Assembly: GCA_964643885.1 (NCBI GenBank)
Contig: CAZXUI010000071.1
Coordinates: 1 to 25,313 of the forward strand
Source: CAADGL01 sp964643885
Lineage (GTDB): Bacteria > Planctomycetota > Phycisphaerae > UBA1845 > Fen-1342
Length of the DNA stretch: 25,313 bases
Reading direction: 5' to 3'
Shown here: positions 1-7,469 of the stretch, piece by piece
Layout of the letters: each line of letters starts with the position of its first letter
Numbering within the stretch: the stretch's first letter is position 1
Position numbers and translations under genes: made by a program
The notes under the pieces: generated by a model
Seen by the model: only the letters and a program-made list of their open reading frames with translations
The model's database searches: none
Told to the model about the DNA's origin: nothing

Positions 1-247
1 GGTCGGGGTCGCCGGCGTGGTCGCCGTCCGGATCGTCCGGTTGATCGCCCCCGTTCGGGTCCGGGTTCTGGCCGCTGTCGGGCGTCTGGCCGGGCGGATC
101 CTGTGAACCGTCGCCGCCCGGATCCTCGTCGACCACGCCGGGCGAGTTCGGATCCGGATCCTCCGCAGCCGGCTGCGGGCAGCCGGTCAGCAGCGCGCCG
201 CCGAGCAAAAGTGCTCCCAGTGACAACCAGGCTCTGAACTGTCTCAT
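1..247 (-). CDS. Lipoprotein with Asp/Pro/Gly-rich linker (partial, N-terminus only)
   Basis: The gene reads leftward from an ATG at 247 and is open to the window edge, so only about the first 82 residues are visible. The N-terminus is a lipoprotein signal: MRQFRAW, a hydrophobic stretch, then the lipobox LLTGC with the lipidated Cys at residue 23. The rest is low-complexity, built from Asp, Pro, Gly and Gln (DPDPN, DEDPGG, QTPDSG, DDPDGD), and looks like an extended acidic spacer between the membrane anchor and a folded domain that lies outside the window. AGAAGGGGA on the minus strand serves as ribosome binding site before the ATG. No function can be given. The gene diverges from the Rrf2 regulator at 454. 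Confidence 0.75.
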   Translation of the reverse strand, partial: MRQFRAWLSLGALLLGGALLTGCPQPAAEDPDPNSPGVVDEDPGGDGSQDPPGQTPDSGQNPDPNGGDQPDDPDGDHAGDPD

Positions 248-378
248 GGATTACATCCCCTTCTGTGGGCTCCCCGTTGGGCGGACCGCTCCCCGGCCGA
301 CGCGCGCCGACCCGTCCGCCGCGGTAGAGGCGACGATCTGCGCCCCGCGATCACGCGCTCGCCGCGGTGGCCGGCGAT

Positions 379-406
379 TTGACGTTCGGGCGGCGCGCGA
401 TACTAT
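379..406 (+). promoter_or_regulatory. Sigma-70-like promoter for the stand-alone rrf2 gene
   Basis: TTGACG (379-384), a 16-base spacer and TACTAT (401-406) make a reasonable housekeeping promoter, with a predicted start near 413 and a leader of about 40 bases before the ATG at 454. Just downstream, 419-429 is the small inverted repeat CGGA-ATA-TCCG, which could be an operator for autoregulation. It shares GAATATC with the inverted repeat in the nos leader at 9999-10010 (read on the minus strand). Confidence 0.45.
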
Positions 407-453
407 CGATCTGCGGGTCGGAATATCCGCATTGAGCGAGGGCGCAGGGCCGC

Positions 454-1017
454 ATGCTTTCACGCACCGTCGAGTACGCACTGCGGGCGATCGTCTGGCT
501 CGCGGCGCAGCCGGAGTCGCCGCGAACGACGCGCGAGATCGCGGCCGCGACGCAGGTTCCGAGCAATTACCTGGCGAAAGTGCTCCAGACGCTGGTCGAG
601 GCGGGGATCGTGCGGTCGCAGCGCGGGCTGGGCGGCGGATTCGTGCTGGCGCGCGACGCCGCGCAGCTCACCGTGCTGGATGTCGTCAACGCCGTCGATC
701 CGTTGCAGCGCATCCGCAGTTGTCCGTTGAAGCTCGAATCCCACTCGGCCCGGCTGTGTGCACTTCATCAGCGCCTGGACGACGCTCTGGCGACGGTCGA
801 GCGGGCGTTCGCGGCGTCGACGATTGCGGAGCTGCTCGCGGACGGCCGGCAGGAGCAGCCGCTCTGCCCCACGCCCGGCGAAACGGCGCGCCGGCCGGCC
901 TCCGGCAACCTGGCCAGGAGGCGAGAGAGCGGGGACGCCGATGCGTCCGCGGCGCGAGCGGCCGGCGAATCGAGAAGCTCATCAGAAGCGAAGCGATCGC
1001 GGCGAAGCGGCCGCTGA
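454..1017 (+). CDS. Rrf2-family Fe-S transcriptional regulator (NsrR/IscR/RsrR-like), long C-terminus
   Basis: A 187-aa protein with the Rrf2 winged-helix start (MLSRTVEYALRAIVWLA), the recognition region around VPSNYLAKVLQTL (35-47) and the wing GLGGGFVLAR (58-67). Family members often sense NO, redox state or Fe-S status through an Fe-S cluster. Here Cys90, Cys102 and His105 form C-X11-C-X2-H, which is the IscR first-Cys, third-Cys and His spacing, but the middle Cys position is Ser96. Glu7 sits where some members supply an N-terminal Asp/Glu ligand. The last 40 or so residues are Arg/Ala/Ser-rich and extend past the usual 140-150 aa. The gene converges with the 3' end of the nos operon, so a role in controlling nitrogen-oxide genes is plausible but inferred. 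Confidence 0.85.
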   Translation: MLSRTVEYALRAIVWLAAQPESPRTTREIAAATQVPSNYLAKVLQTLVEAGIVRSQRGLGGGFVLARDAAQLTVLDVVNAVDPLQRIRSCPLKLESHSARLCALHQRLDDALATVERAFAASTIAELLADGRQEQPLCPTPGETARRPASGNLARRRESGDADASAARAAGESRSSSEAKRSRRSGR

Positions 1018-1097
1018 GGCGGCCGAGTTCCGCGCTGCATCTTCCCGGCCGGCGTCAATATCAGCGGCGCGCTTCGCCGCGCGCAGGCAGAAACGGC

Positions 1098-2426
1098 TCA
1101 AATCACGAAGGTGAACGGGAACAGCACCAGCCAGCTCGCGGTCATGACGGTGCAGGCGACCAGTCCGAGGGCCAGCGGGGCGCGGCGCTCTGCGCTGATT
1201 CGCCCACGGATGGCCTGCACGGCCAGTACAGCAAAGACGATCGCAATCGCAGACGCATGCAGGCCGCCGTACTGGGCGACCAGGTAGTAGCTATTCACGA
1301 AGGCGACGGCGCCGGATGGCGGTTTCCACTTCGGGCGCGACGCGTCGGCCAGGAACTCGGCCGAGAGGCCGGGCGTTCCGGCGGGCGGCGGGCCGACGAC
1401 CCAACGCGGCAACAGCAGTGCGGGATCGATCGGCTCGGGAAAGGCGCTCGCCGCAGCGGCGGATGACTCGGCCGCGGAGGCGAGCGGTTCGCTGTGCTGG
1501 CCGTTCGTCGCAGCGGCGCCGGAAGGAGCCGGTGCAGCACTGGCGGTCGATGACTGAAGCGTTCGCAAGTGTGCGGCGATGTCGCGCAGGTCGTCGTCCG
1601 ACAACATCGGGTTCCCGCCTCGCGGCGGCATCTGCACCTTGGTCGTGTTCTTCGGATCCCAGGGCTGCCGGCCGGCTTTCAGGAATGCGAGAAGCCCATC
1701 TTCGTCCAGCGAGCCGATGAATTCGTTGTTGACCAGGCTTTTGCCCTGGCCCGGCAGGCCCTCTCCACGCGGACCGTGGCAGCTCATGCACGTCCCGAGA
1801 AAGAGCTTCTGGCCCTTGGCCGGGTCGACCTTGCGGGCAAGCGGCGCGGCCGCGACGGCCGGTGCGGCCGAAAGCGGTTCGGCCGGGCGCTTCTTGGGCA
1901 GCCTGACATTGAAGCGGTGAGCGACGTAGCGCTCATAGGGGCGGAACTTGTCGCCGGGGCGAATGCCATACGCCCACTTCGTGTCGAGGTCGATCGCGAG
2001 CGTGGCGATGAAGCCGAGGCAGAGCAGCGTGGTCAGCGCCAGCGCGCCGCCGGTCCACCAGCGGCTGCGGCCGGCGGAGAAGCAGACGGCCGCGCCGGCC
2101 GAGACCGTCGCGAGCACGAGCAGTCCGGCGCCGACGGCCGCCAACGGCAGGTTCATCAGGCGGACGCCCCAGGCCCAGGCCTGTGGATTGCCGATTCGCG
2201 CCGCGACGCAGAGAACCGTGGCCCCGAGCACGACCAGAAAGTACCCGGCGATGAAGAGGCGCAGATCGAGACTCATGAAGCCCGACGACCGCAGCCATTC
2301 GGTCACCTGGCGCCGAAGCGCCGGCGGCGCGGCATCGTCGCCGGGACGATCGACGCGTGCCGGCTCCGCGGCCTGGACGGTCGTGCGGTGTTCGCTGGCC
2401 GGACGGCTGGCCAGAAGCGTAGTCAC
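1098..2426 (-). CDS. COX3-like membrane protein with inserted cytochrome c domain (nos operon end)
   Basis: A 442-aa protein starting at GTG 2426. The start overlaps the nosL stop as GTGA, and AAAGGAG lies 6 bases upstream. After a polar N-terminus come membrane segments at about 57-78, 92-115 and 124-147. A periplasmic class I cytochrome c domain follows (about 200-291) with the haem site CMSCH (213-217) and an axial Met in QMPPRGG (Met267). An Ala/Ser-rich linker leads to two more membrane segments (376-405 and 415-440). The last part (YYLVAQYGGLH ... LVLFPFTFVI) resembles the C-terminal end of cytochrome oxidase subunit III, so the cytochrome appears inserted into a five-helix COX3-type fold. 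As the last nos gene it probably passes electrons to NosZ. This role is inferred; no quinol site is visible. Confidence 0.75.
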   Translation of the reverse strand: MTTLLASRPASEHRTTVQAAEPARVDRPGDDAAPPALRRQVTEWLRSSGFMSLDLRLFIAGYFLVVLGATVLCVAARIGNPQAWAWGVRLMNLPLAAVGAGLLVLATVSAGAAVCFSAGRSRWWTGGALALTTLLCLGFIATLAIDLDTKWAYGIRPGDKFRPYERYVAHRFNVRLPKKRPAEPLSAAPAVAAAPLARKVDPAKGQKLFLGTCMSCHGPRGEGLPGQGKSLVNNEFIGSLDEDGLLAFLKAGRQPWDPKNTTKVQMPPRGGNPMLSDDDLRDIAAHLRTLQSSTASAAPAPSGAAATNGQHSEPLASAAESSAAAASAFPEPIDPALLLPRWVVGPPPAGTPGLSAEFLADASRPKWKPPSGAVAFVNSYYLVAQYGGLHASAIAIVFAVLAVQAIRGRISAERRAPLALGLVACTVMTASWLVLFPFTFVI

Positions 2427-2932
2427 GGTGCGCTCCTTTCTGTCGCAGAGGAATCGCTCGCAAGGCTCGGGCCGGCCGCGGTGCGGAGCTGGTCGAGCGT
2501 CGTCGTGTTGCCTGGATAGCGCTTCAGGAGGTCGGCGGCGCCGGCTGCGGTTTTACAGGCGGCCAGGTGCGAGGCCATCGGCGTCTGAAGCGAGTCGCTG
2601 CGGACGAAGCGGGCGGCGGACGCGTCGACCCACTCGCGCGAGGCATAGTCATGCACGTAGCTGACGATGCGTTTGCCGGGCGGTTGCTCGGCCAGGAAGT
2701 CGAGCAGGCAGCCGATGTCGTCGAAGGCCAGCTTCTGCACGCCGTCGGGCGAGGCGATGACGGCGGCCGCGGCGAAGGGCTCTTCGCTGATGATCATCCT
2801 GCACAGATCGCATTCGGTCTGGCCGTAGGCGATCTGCGGCGGGCCGAGGTCTTCACTGCGGCCGCAACCGGCCGGCAACACGAGGAGCGAGCCTGCGGCG
2901 AGCAGTGAAAGCGTGGCGAAGGTGCGGCTCAT
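2423..2932 (-). CDS. nosL: NosL copper chaperone lipoprotein
   Basis: A 169-aa lipoprotein whose lipobox LPAGC places the lipidated Cys at 23. The NosL copper motif is visible as ECDLCRMII (Cys41, Cys44, Met46), followed by LAFDDIGCLLDFL and the TPMASH stretch typical of the family. NosL delivers Cu(I) to apo-NosZ outside the cytoplasmic membrane for building the CuZ site. An in-frame extension upstream exists, but the ATG at 2932 is chosen because it overlaps the nosY stop as ATGA, has GAGG about 7 bases upstream, and begins the signal peptide. It is followed by a GTGA overlap with the cytochrome gene. Confidence 0.92.
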   Translation of the reverse strand: MSRTFATLSLLAAGSLLVLPAGCGRSEDLGPPQIAYGQTECDLCRMIISEEPFAAAAVIASPDGVQKLAFDDIGCLLDFLAEQPPGKRIVSYVHDYASREWVDASAARFVRSDSLQTPMASHLAACKTAAGAADLLKRYPGNTTTLDQLRTAAGPSLASDSSATERSAP

Positions 2933-3840
2933 CGAACACCTCGATTCACGAAAACCGCCCACGCACAGGTGAAGGGCAGGACGATCCATGCGGCCAGCAC
3001 GCCGCACAGCAGGGCGGGCAGGCCGCTGCCGAACGTCTGCGATGCATAGAGCCCGGCCGGGCCGAGCAGATCGAGCGAGCGATGCATGCCGCTGACGGCG
3101 AAGATCTTGAAGACCTGGAGCGGGTTCACAAGGGCTGCGGCGAGCAGTTCACCGGGGCTCATGCGAAGCGTCATCGCGCTGCCGATCAGACCGAGATCAC
3201 CGAGGAAAACGAACGCAAGCCAGGCGAAAATGGCCGCGCCGAGCGCGACGGTGGTGCGGCTGGCGAGCGAAGAGATCAGGAAGCCGACGCTGAGCATCGT
3301 CCAGCCCAGCAGTACGCTGAGCAGGAAGATCGCGCCGAACTGGACGACGTTCGACGAGGCGCCCTTCGTCGCGAGCACAGCCGCCGTCGTGCCGAAGCCC
3401 GCCGCCAGGGCACCGGCGATCGCGGTGCCCAGACCGAGAAACTTGCCCAACAGCACCTCGCTGCGGCCGATCGGCTGCGAAAGCAGCGTCTCGAGCGTGC
3501 CGCGTTCGCGTTCGCCGGCCAGAGCGGCCGCCCCGAGCGTCAATCCCATCAGCGGGACGATCAGCAGGACCAGGTTCACCAGGCTCGCGGCGGTGCGGCC
3601 GAAGCCGGCCATCCCGAAGCGGCCGGTGCCGGTGAGGGCGACGGAGGCGAGCCCGAGGGAGAGTGCCGCGAAGCAGACCGCATAGAGAATGAACCAGCGG
3701 TTTCGCAGGGCGTCGCGGACTTCCTTGCGGGCGAGGACGAAGACGATGTAGGGGCTCAGTCCGCGGCCGCGAGCGGCGAGCGCCGGCACGGCCGGAGCGG
3801 TCCCCTGAGATTCGATTGAGGCCAGACGGGCCGCGATCAT
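2929..3840 (-). CDS. nosY: NosY ABC transporter permease
   Basis: A 303-aa ABC-2 type permease. A cytoplasmic N-terminal stretch with ARKEVRDALRNRWF leads into about six membrane segments. The conserved cytoplasmic loop GERERGTLETLLSQPIGR is the region where the ATPase docks in this permease family. In nos systems NosY pairs with the NosF ATPase and periplasmic NosD to support CuZ assembly, probably by moving a sulfur compound or acting mechanically on NosD. The frame continues upstream into the hemerythrin gene, but ATG 3840 is the start: it overlaps the hemerythrin stop as ATGA and AAAGGA lies just upstream. Its ATPase partner is the C-terminal domain of the fusion protein two genes upstream. 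Confidence 0.92.
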   Translation of the reverse strand: MIAARLASIESQGTAPAVPALAARGRGLSPYIVFVLARKEVRDALRNRWFILYAVCFAALSLGLASVALTGTGRFGMAGFGRTAASLVNLVLLIVPLMGLTLGAAALAGERERGTLETLLSQPIGRSEVLLGKFLGLGTAIAGALAAGFGTTAAVLATKGASSNVVQFGAIFLLSVLLGWTMLSVGFLISSLASRTTVALGAAIFAWLAFVFLGDLGLIGSAMTLRMSPGELLAAALVNPLQVFKIFAVSGMHRSLDLLGPAGLYASQTFGSGLPALLCGVLAAWIVLPFTCAWAVFVNRGVR

Positions 3841-4442
3841 TGCGGATTTCCTTTCGGTTCGGTCGCGGAGAGCTCGAGGGCGCGGCGGTGCAGCTCGTCG
3901 GCCAGCTCGAGGTAGCGCTCGTGCTTGCCGAGATTCGCCTCGGCCTGCTCGGTCCGCTCGAAGCCGGCCGAGAGCGCCTGTTGATCGGTCTCGGAGAGCG
4001 TGCGGTCGGCCAGGTGGAACAGGACGTTGTCCTCTTTCCAGATGTGCTTGCGGAGCAGGTCGATGTAGCTGTCCGCGGCCGCGCGGAGCACCTCGCGTGC
4101 GCCGTCGTCGCCCGCGGCGGTCGCGTCGAGGTGCTGCGCCATGCACTGGACCAGGCTGCGGCCCTGGTCGTGCTCATCGAGCATGCAGCCGACGGGGCCG
4201 TGGTCGCGGGGGAAGCCGGCGGCCTCGAGGCGTGGGAAGAGCTCGTTCTCCTCCTTGGCGTGGTGACAGCCGTCGGCGAAGTTCCGCAGGAAGTCGATGG
4301 CGCTGCGGAAGGCGCCGGCGTCGATCTGCTCCTGGGCGGCGAAACGCTCCAGAGCGTCGAGGACGCGTTCGATCACGCGGTGCTCGGCTTTGAGGACGTC
4401 GGTCGGTCGGCTGTGCGAATTGGTGCAAGCACAGGATTTCAC
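3837..4442 (-). CDS. Hemerythrin-domain protein inside the nos operon
   Basis: A 201-aa soluble protein with a four-helix hemerythrin fold. Diiron ligands are readable as His21 (KAEHRVI), His61 and Glu65 (HAKEE), His91 (DEHDQGR), and His133 and Glu137 (RKHIWKED). An N-terminal Cys pair (CAC, 4 and 6) precedes the fold. Hemerythrins bind O2, and some bind NO. The start is GTG 4442, overlapping the fusion-gene stop as GTGA with AGGAG 7 bases upstream; the stop overlaps nosY as ATGA. It separates the ATPase domain from its permease, so its translation is coupled to NosZ maturation genes. A sensor, O2/NO scavenger or iron-handling role at the N2O reductase is possible. None is proven by the sequence. 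Confidence 0.9.
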   Translation of the reverse strand: MKSCACTNSHSRPTDVLKAEHRVIERVLDALERFAAQEQIDAGAFRSAIDFLRNFADGCHHAKEENELFPRLEAAGFPRDHGPVGCMLDEHDQGRSLVQCMAQHLDATAAGDDGAREVLRAAADSYIDLLRKHIWKEDNVLFHLADRTLSETDQQALSAGFERTEQAEANLGKHERYLELADELHRRALELSATEPKGNPQ

Positions 4443-7408
4443 GCGTGGTCTCCTGATTCGATTTCGAAGCTGTCCACCGCGATTCCGGCCTGCGTCAGGC
4501 GGGCGATCGGCATCGCGTTCCGCGCGGCGGGCACGCGGACGAGCAGTGCGGTGCAGTTGCGACTGACGGCGAAGCCGGCGCCGCGGAGCAGGTCGTGCGC
4601 CCGGTCGCGGACGTCATCGGACAGGGGAATCCGCAGGCGGAACTCTGAAGCCGGCGTGGCCGGCGGGCCGTCCTGAATCACGCGGCCCCGTTCCAGGACT
4701 ATGACGCGGTCCGCCAGGGTGGAGACCTCGTCGGCGCGGTGCGTGGTGAAGAGGATCGTCTTGCCGGCACGCTTCAAGGTGCGGAGCACGCCGAAGAATT
4801 CGCGCCGCGCGGCCGCGTCGAGGTTCGACGTCGGCTCGTCGAGCAGCAGGATCGGCGGGTCGGCCAGAAGCGCGACGGCCAGCGCCAGCCGCTGCTTCAT
4901 GCCGCCGGAGAGCTGCGAGACGCGCTTGCGGGCGTGCTCGAGCAGATCGACCTGGGCCAGAACATCGGCGGCGCGCGCGGTCGGCACGCGCTTGAGGGCG
5001 GCGAAGAAGCGGACGGTGTCCAGGGCGCTCAGATCGTCGTAGAAGCTGAGCTCCTGCGAGACGTAGCCGATCAGCCGGCGGGCGGCCTTGCCGCGGCGCA
5101 GAGCGTCGAAGCCGCCGACGCGAATCGTGCCGGCGAAGCGGTGCAGGCCGAGAATCGACTTGATGATCGTGGTCTTGCCGGCGCCGTTCGTGCCCCACAA
5201 TGCGATCGCCTCGCCCGGCGACATGCCCAGCGTGAGGCCGTCGACGGCGACCTGGCGGCCGAAGCACTTACGCAGGCCGCGGATTTCAAGGACCGGAGCG
5301 GTCTCGCGGTCCGTCTCGCCGGCCGCTGCGCTCGGCGTCGGCAATGCGGATCGCAGGACGGCGGCCGGCGGCGCGCCGGCCGGTTCGGGAGCCCGGCGGA
5401 GGCGGCGAAGCAGCAGTGCCGGTGCTGCGAGAAGGGCAACGCCCAGCGAGGAGCTCGCCCAGCCCGGGCCGGCCTGCGTGGCGGCGGCGGCAAGCGCCGC
5501 CGGCCGCATCAGCGGCGCTTCGTCGGTGATCTTGGCCTGCGGCCGCATGATCGGGAAGGCCCGGCTGGCCAGCTCGATGGCCTGCTGTGCGGGGCTGTGC
5601 AGAAAGAGCCGCAGCTTCGGCTCGCGGTCAATGAGGTTCTCGAACAGGCTCATGGCGCGGTAGGGCACGTCGCCGAGGCCGTCGCCGTCGGCGTCGAAGC
5701 CGCTGTAGTCGCTCCAGAAGTTGCCGCGGCCGGCGACGGTGAAATCGTTGTTCTTCAGCTCGCCGCTGCCGAGGATGGCGACCTGCTCGACGTTCTCGTG
5801 GAACTCGTTTTCGACGAAGCGGTTTCGCTGCACGGAAGGCAGGAAGGCGAGGGCCACGTCGTTGAACGCGAAGATGTTGCCGCGGAATGTCTGCACGGCG
5901 TCGGCCCGCGAGGGGCTGTTGTCGACGTACATTCCGACGCGGTTGCCGACGACGCGGTTCTGCTCGGCGACGACGCAATCCATGTCCTTGAGGCCGATGC
6001 CGTAGCCGCTCGGGCCGCGGTTGCGCTCGAAAGTGTTTCGCCGCATCACTACGTCGTGGCTGTACATGAGAAACACGCCGACCGAGTTTTCGACGAGGCG
6101 GTTGTCTTCGAGCACGCCGCCGCTGGCGTACATGAAGTGCATGCCGTAGCGGCTGTCGCGCACGGTGTTTCCGGTGAGGCGAACGTCGGCCGAGTACCAG
6201 ATGACCACGTCGCGGACGGACTCGACCTGGTTCGATTCGATGGTCGTTCCGTCGCTGCGCCACAGGCGGATGCCGTCGCCTCGGCGGGCGGGGTCGAGGT
6301 TCTTGCCGCGGATGCGGTTGCCGCGGATGACGGAGTTCGGCGCGCTGTTGAGCATTACGCCCAGCAGCACGTTTTCGAGCGTGTTGTCCTCGATGGTCGC
6401 CCGCGGGGCGGAGATGGAGATCCCGGAGTTCTGGCGATCCAGGCTGTCACCGGAGTTGCAGATGTGAAAGCCGCGGAGCGTCACATCCGGGGCGGTGATG
6501 CGGACCGCGTCGCCGACGCCGCCGGCGTCGATCGTGACGCGCCCGTCGCCCAGCAGCGTCAGCGGCTTTTCGATGACCAGCAGCCCGCTGTAGCGGCCGG
6601 GCGGAACCGTGAGCGTCGCGCCGGGGTGTGCGGCGGCCACGAGCCGGGCCAGGTCGCCCGGCGGCGCGACGTCCTGGCCGCGCGCCGCCGGAGCGACCCA
6701 CAGAAGAGCGATGCAGGCCACCGCCGCGGAGGACGCCTGCGCGGCCGCGCGCCGCGCTTCGCGGCGGCGGTCGAACAGCGGCTTGTAGGCCCGGCGGTGA
6801 AAATAGAGCGCGACGAGGATGACCAGCGACGCGGCCGTGGCCATCCACAGGCCCGGGCCGGCGATCGCAACCGTCTTGAACTGCCCGATCGTGCCGACGC
6901 CGAGAACCGGGGGAACGAACGGTTTGATCGAGCTGGAGAGGGCCGCGGTCGGGTCGAGGTTGGTGCCGAAGGTCGCCAGCCAGTATTGCAGGTCGCCCAG
7001 GAAGCCGATCGGAAAGAGCAATCCCGGCAGGGCTGCTACGGCTGCCCAACGGCTGTGGATAAAGATCGAGGCCAGCAGCAGGCCGGCCACGACGACCACC
7101 AGCATGGCGCTGGTCTGGCGCTCGAGCTGAGCCGCGTCGTTGAGCGGCCGCATCCCGATGTAGTGATTCAGGCCGTCGATCTCCTGCACATCGCCTTCGA
7201 GGCGATTGAGATAGGCCTGCACGTGCAGCCCCTTGGGGTACTGCGGCGCGTGAAGCGTCATCAGCCAGTAAGGCTGAACGTAGGATGCGAGCACGAGGCA
7301 GCCGGCGATGATCAGCAGCACGGTCGGCAGCAGGTAGCGTGTCGTCCGGCTGCGCAGCTCGTCGCGCGGCACCCGCGGCCCCAGGATGTTCTCAAGCGTC
7401 TTGGTCAT
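4439..7408 (-). CDS. nosDF: Membrane module-NosD-NosF triple fusion, NosZ maturation
   Basis: A single 989-aa chain that joins nos functions usually on separate proteins. Residues 1-244 hold five membrane segments (about 24-44, 100-118, 122-138, 184-202, 224-244) in the position where clade II operons carry nosB. Residues 250-610 are the right-handed beta-helix of NosD, with many GNRI/ENRL/NSVGV rungs and a FWSDYSGFDADGDG segment. A membrane segment near 649-668, followed by the basic LRRLRR, leads to the NosF ATPase: Walker A GTNGAGKTT (739-747), signature LSGGMKQRL (833-841), Walker B ILLLDEP (853-859), H-loop His890. The positive-inside rule places NosD in the periplasm and NosF in the cytoplasm. 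ATG 7408 is preferred (AAGG upstream) over GTG 7435. nosY lies two genes downstream. Confidence 0.9.
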   Translation of the reverse strand: MTKTLENILGPRVPRDELRSRTTRYLLPTVLLIIAGCLVLASYVQPYWLMTLHAPQYPKGLHVQAYLNRLEGDVQEIDGLNHYIGMRPLNDAAQLERQTSAMLVVVVAGLLLASIFIHSRWAAVAALPGLLFPIGFLGDLQYWLATFGTNLDPTAALSSSIKPFVPPVLGVGTIGQFKTVAIAGPGLWMATAASLVILVALYFHRRAYKPLFDRRREARRAAAQASSAAVACIALLWVAPAARGQDVAPPGDLARLVAAAHPGATLTVPPGRYSGLLVIEKPLTLLGDGRVTIDAGGVGDAVRITAPDVTLRGFHICNSGDSLDRQNSGISISAPRATIEDNTLENVLLGVMLNSAPNSVIRGNRIRGKNLDPARRGDGIRLWRSDGTTIESNQVESVRDVVIWYSADVRLTGNTVRDSRYGMHFMYASGGVLEDNRLVENSVGVFLMYSHDVVMRRNTFERNRGPSGYGIGLKDMDCVVAEQNRVVGNRVGMYVDNSPSRADAVQTFRGNIFAFNDVALAFLPSVQRNRFVENEFHENVEQVAILGSGELKNNDFTVAGRGNFWSDYSGFDADGDGLGDVPYRAMSLFENLIDREPKLRLFLHSPAQQAIELASRAFPIMRPQAKITDEAPLMRPAALAAAATQAGPGWASSSLGVALLAAPALLLRRLRRAPEPAGAPPAAVLRSALPTPSAAAGETDRETAPVLEIRGLRKCFGRQVAVDGLTLGMSPGEAIALWGTNGAGKTTIIKSILGLHRFAGTIRVGGFDALRRGKAARRLIGYVSQELSFYDDLSALDTVRFFAALKRVPTARAADVLAQVDLLEHARKRVSQLSGGMKQRLALAVALLADPPILLLDEPTSNLDAAARREFFGVLRTLKRAGKTILFTTHRADEVSTLADRVIVLERGRVIQDGPPATPASEFRLRIPLSDDVRDRAHDLLRGAGFAVSRNCTALLVRVPAARNAMPIARLTQAGIAVDSFEIESGDHA

Positions 7409-7469
7409 GGTCGGCCTTGCTTTCGTCTTCAGCACGTTCGAATCGGATGCGGCGCCGGTCTCCGTACGG

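Noticed and set aside
1..247. Short tandem repeat or CRISPR-like array at the left edge
   Set aside because: The apparent periodicity comes from Asp-Pro-Gly codons in a lipoprotein linker; units vary in length and there are no spacers.
1064..1084. GC-rich hairpin (GCGGCG-CGCTT-CGCCGC) between the convergent rrf2 and cytochrome genes
   Set aside because: No T run on either side, so it does not qualify as an intrinsic terminator; GC-rich hairpins are common in this sequence.
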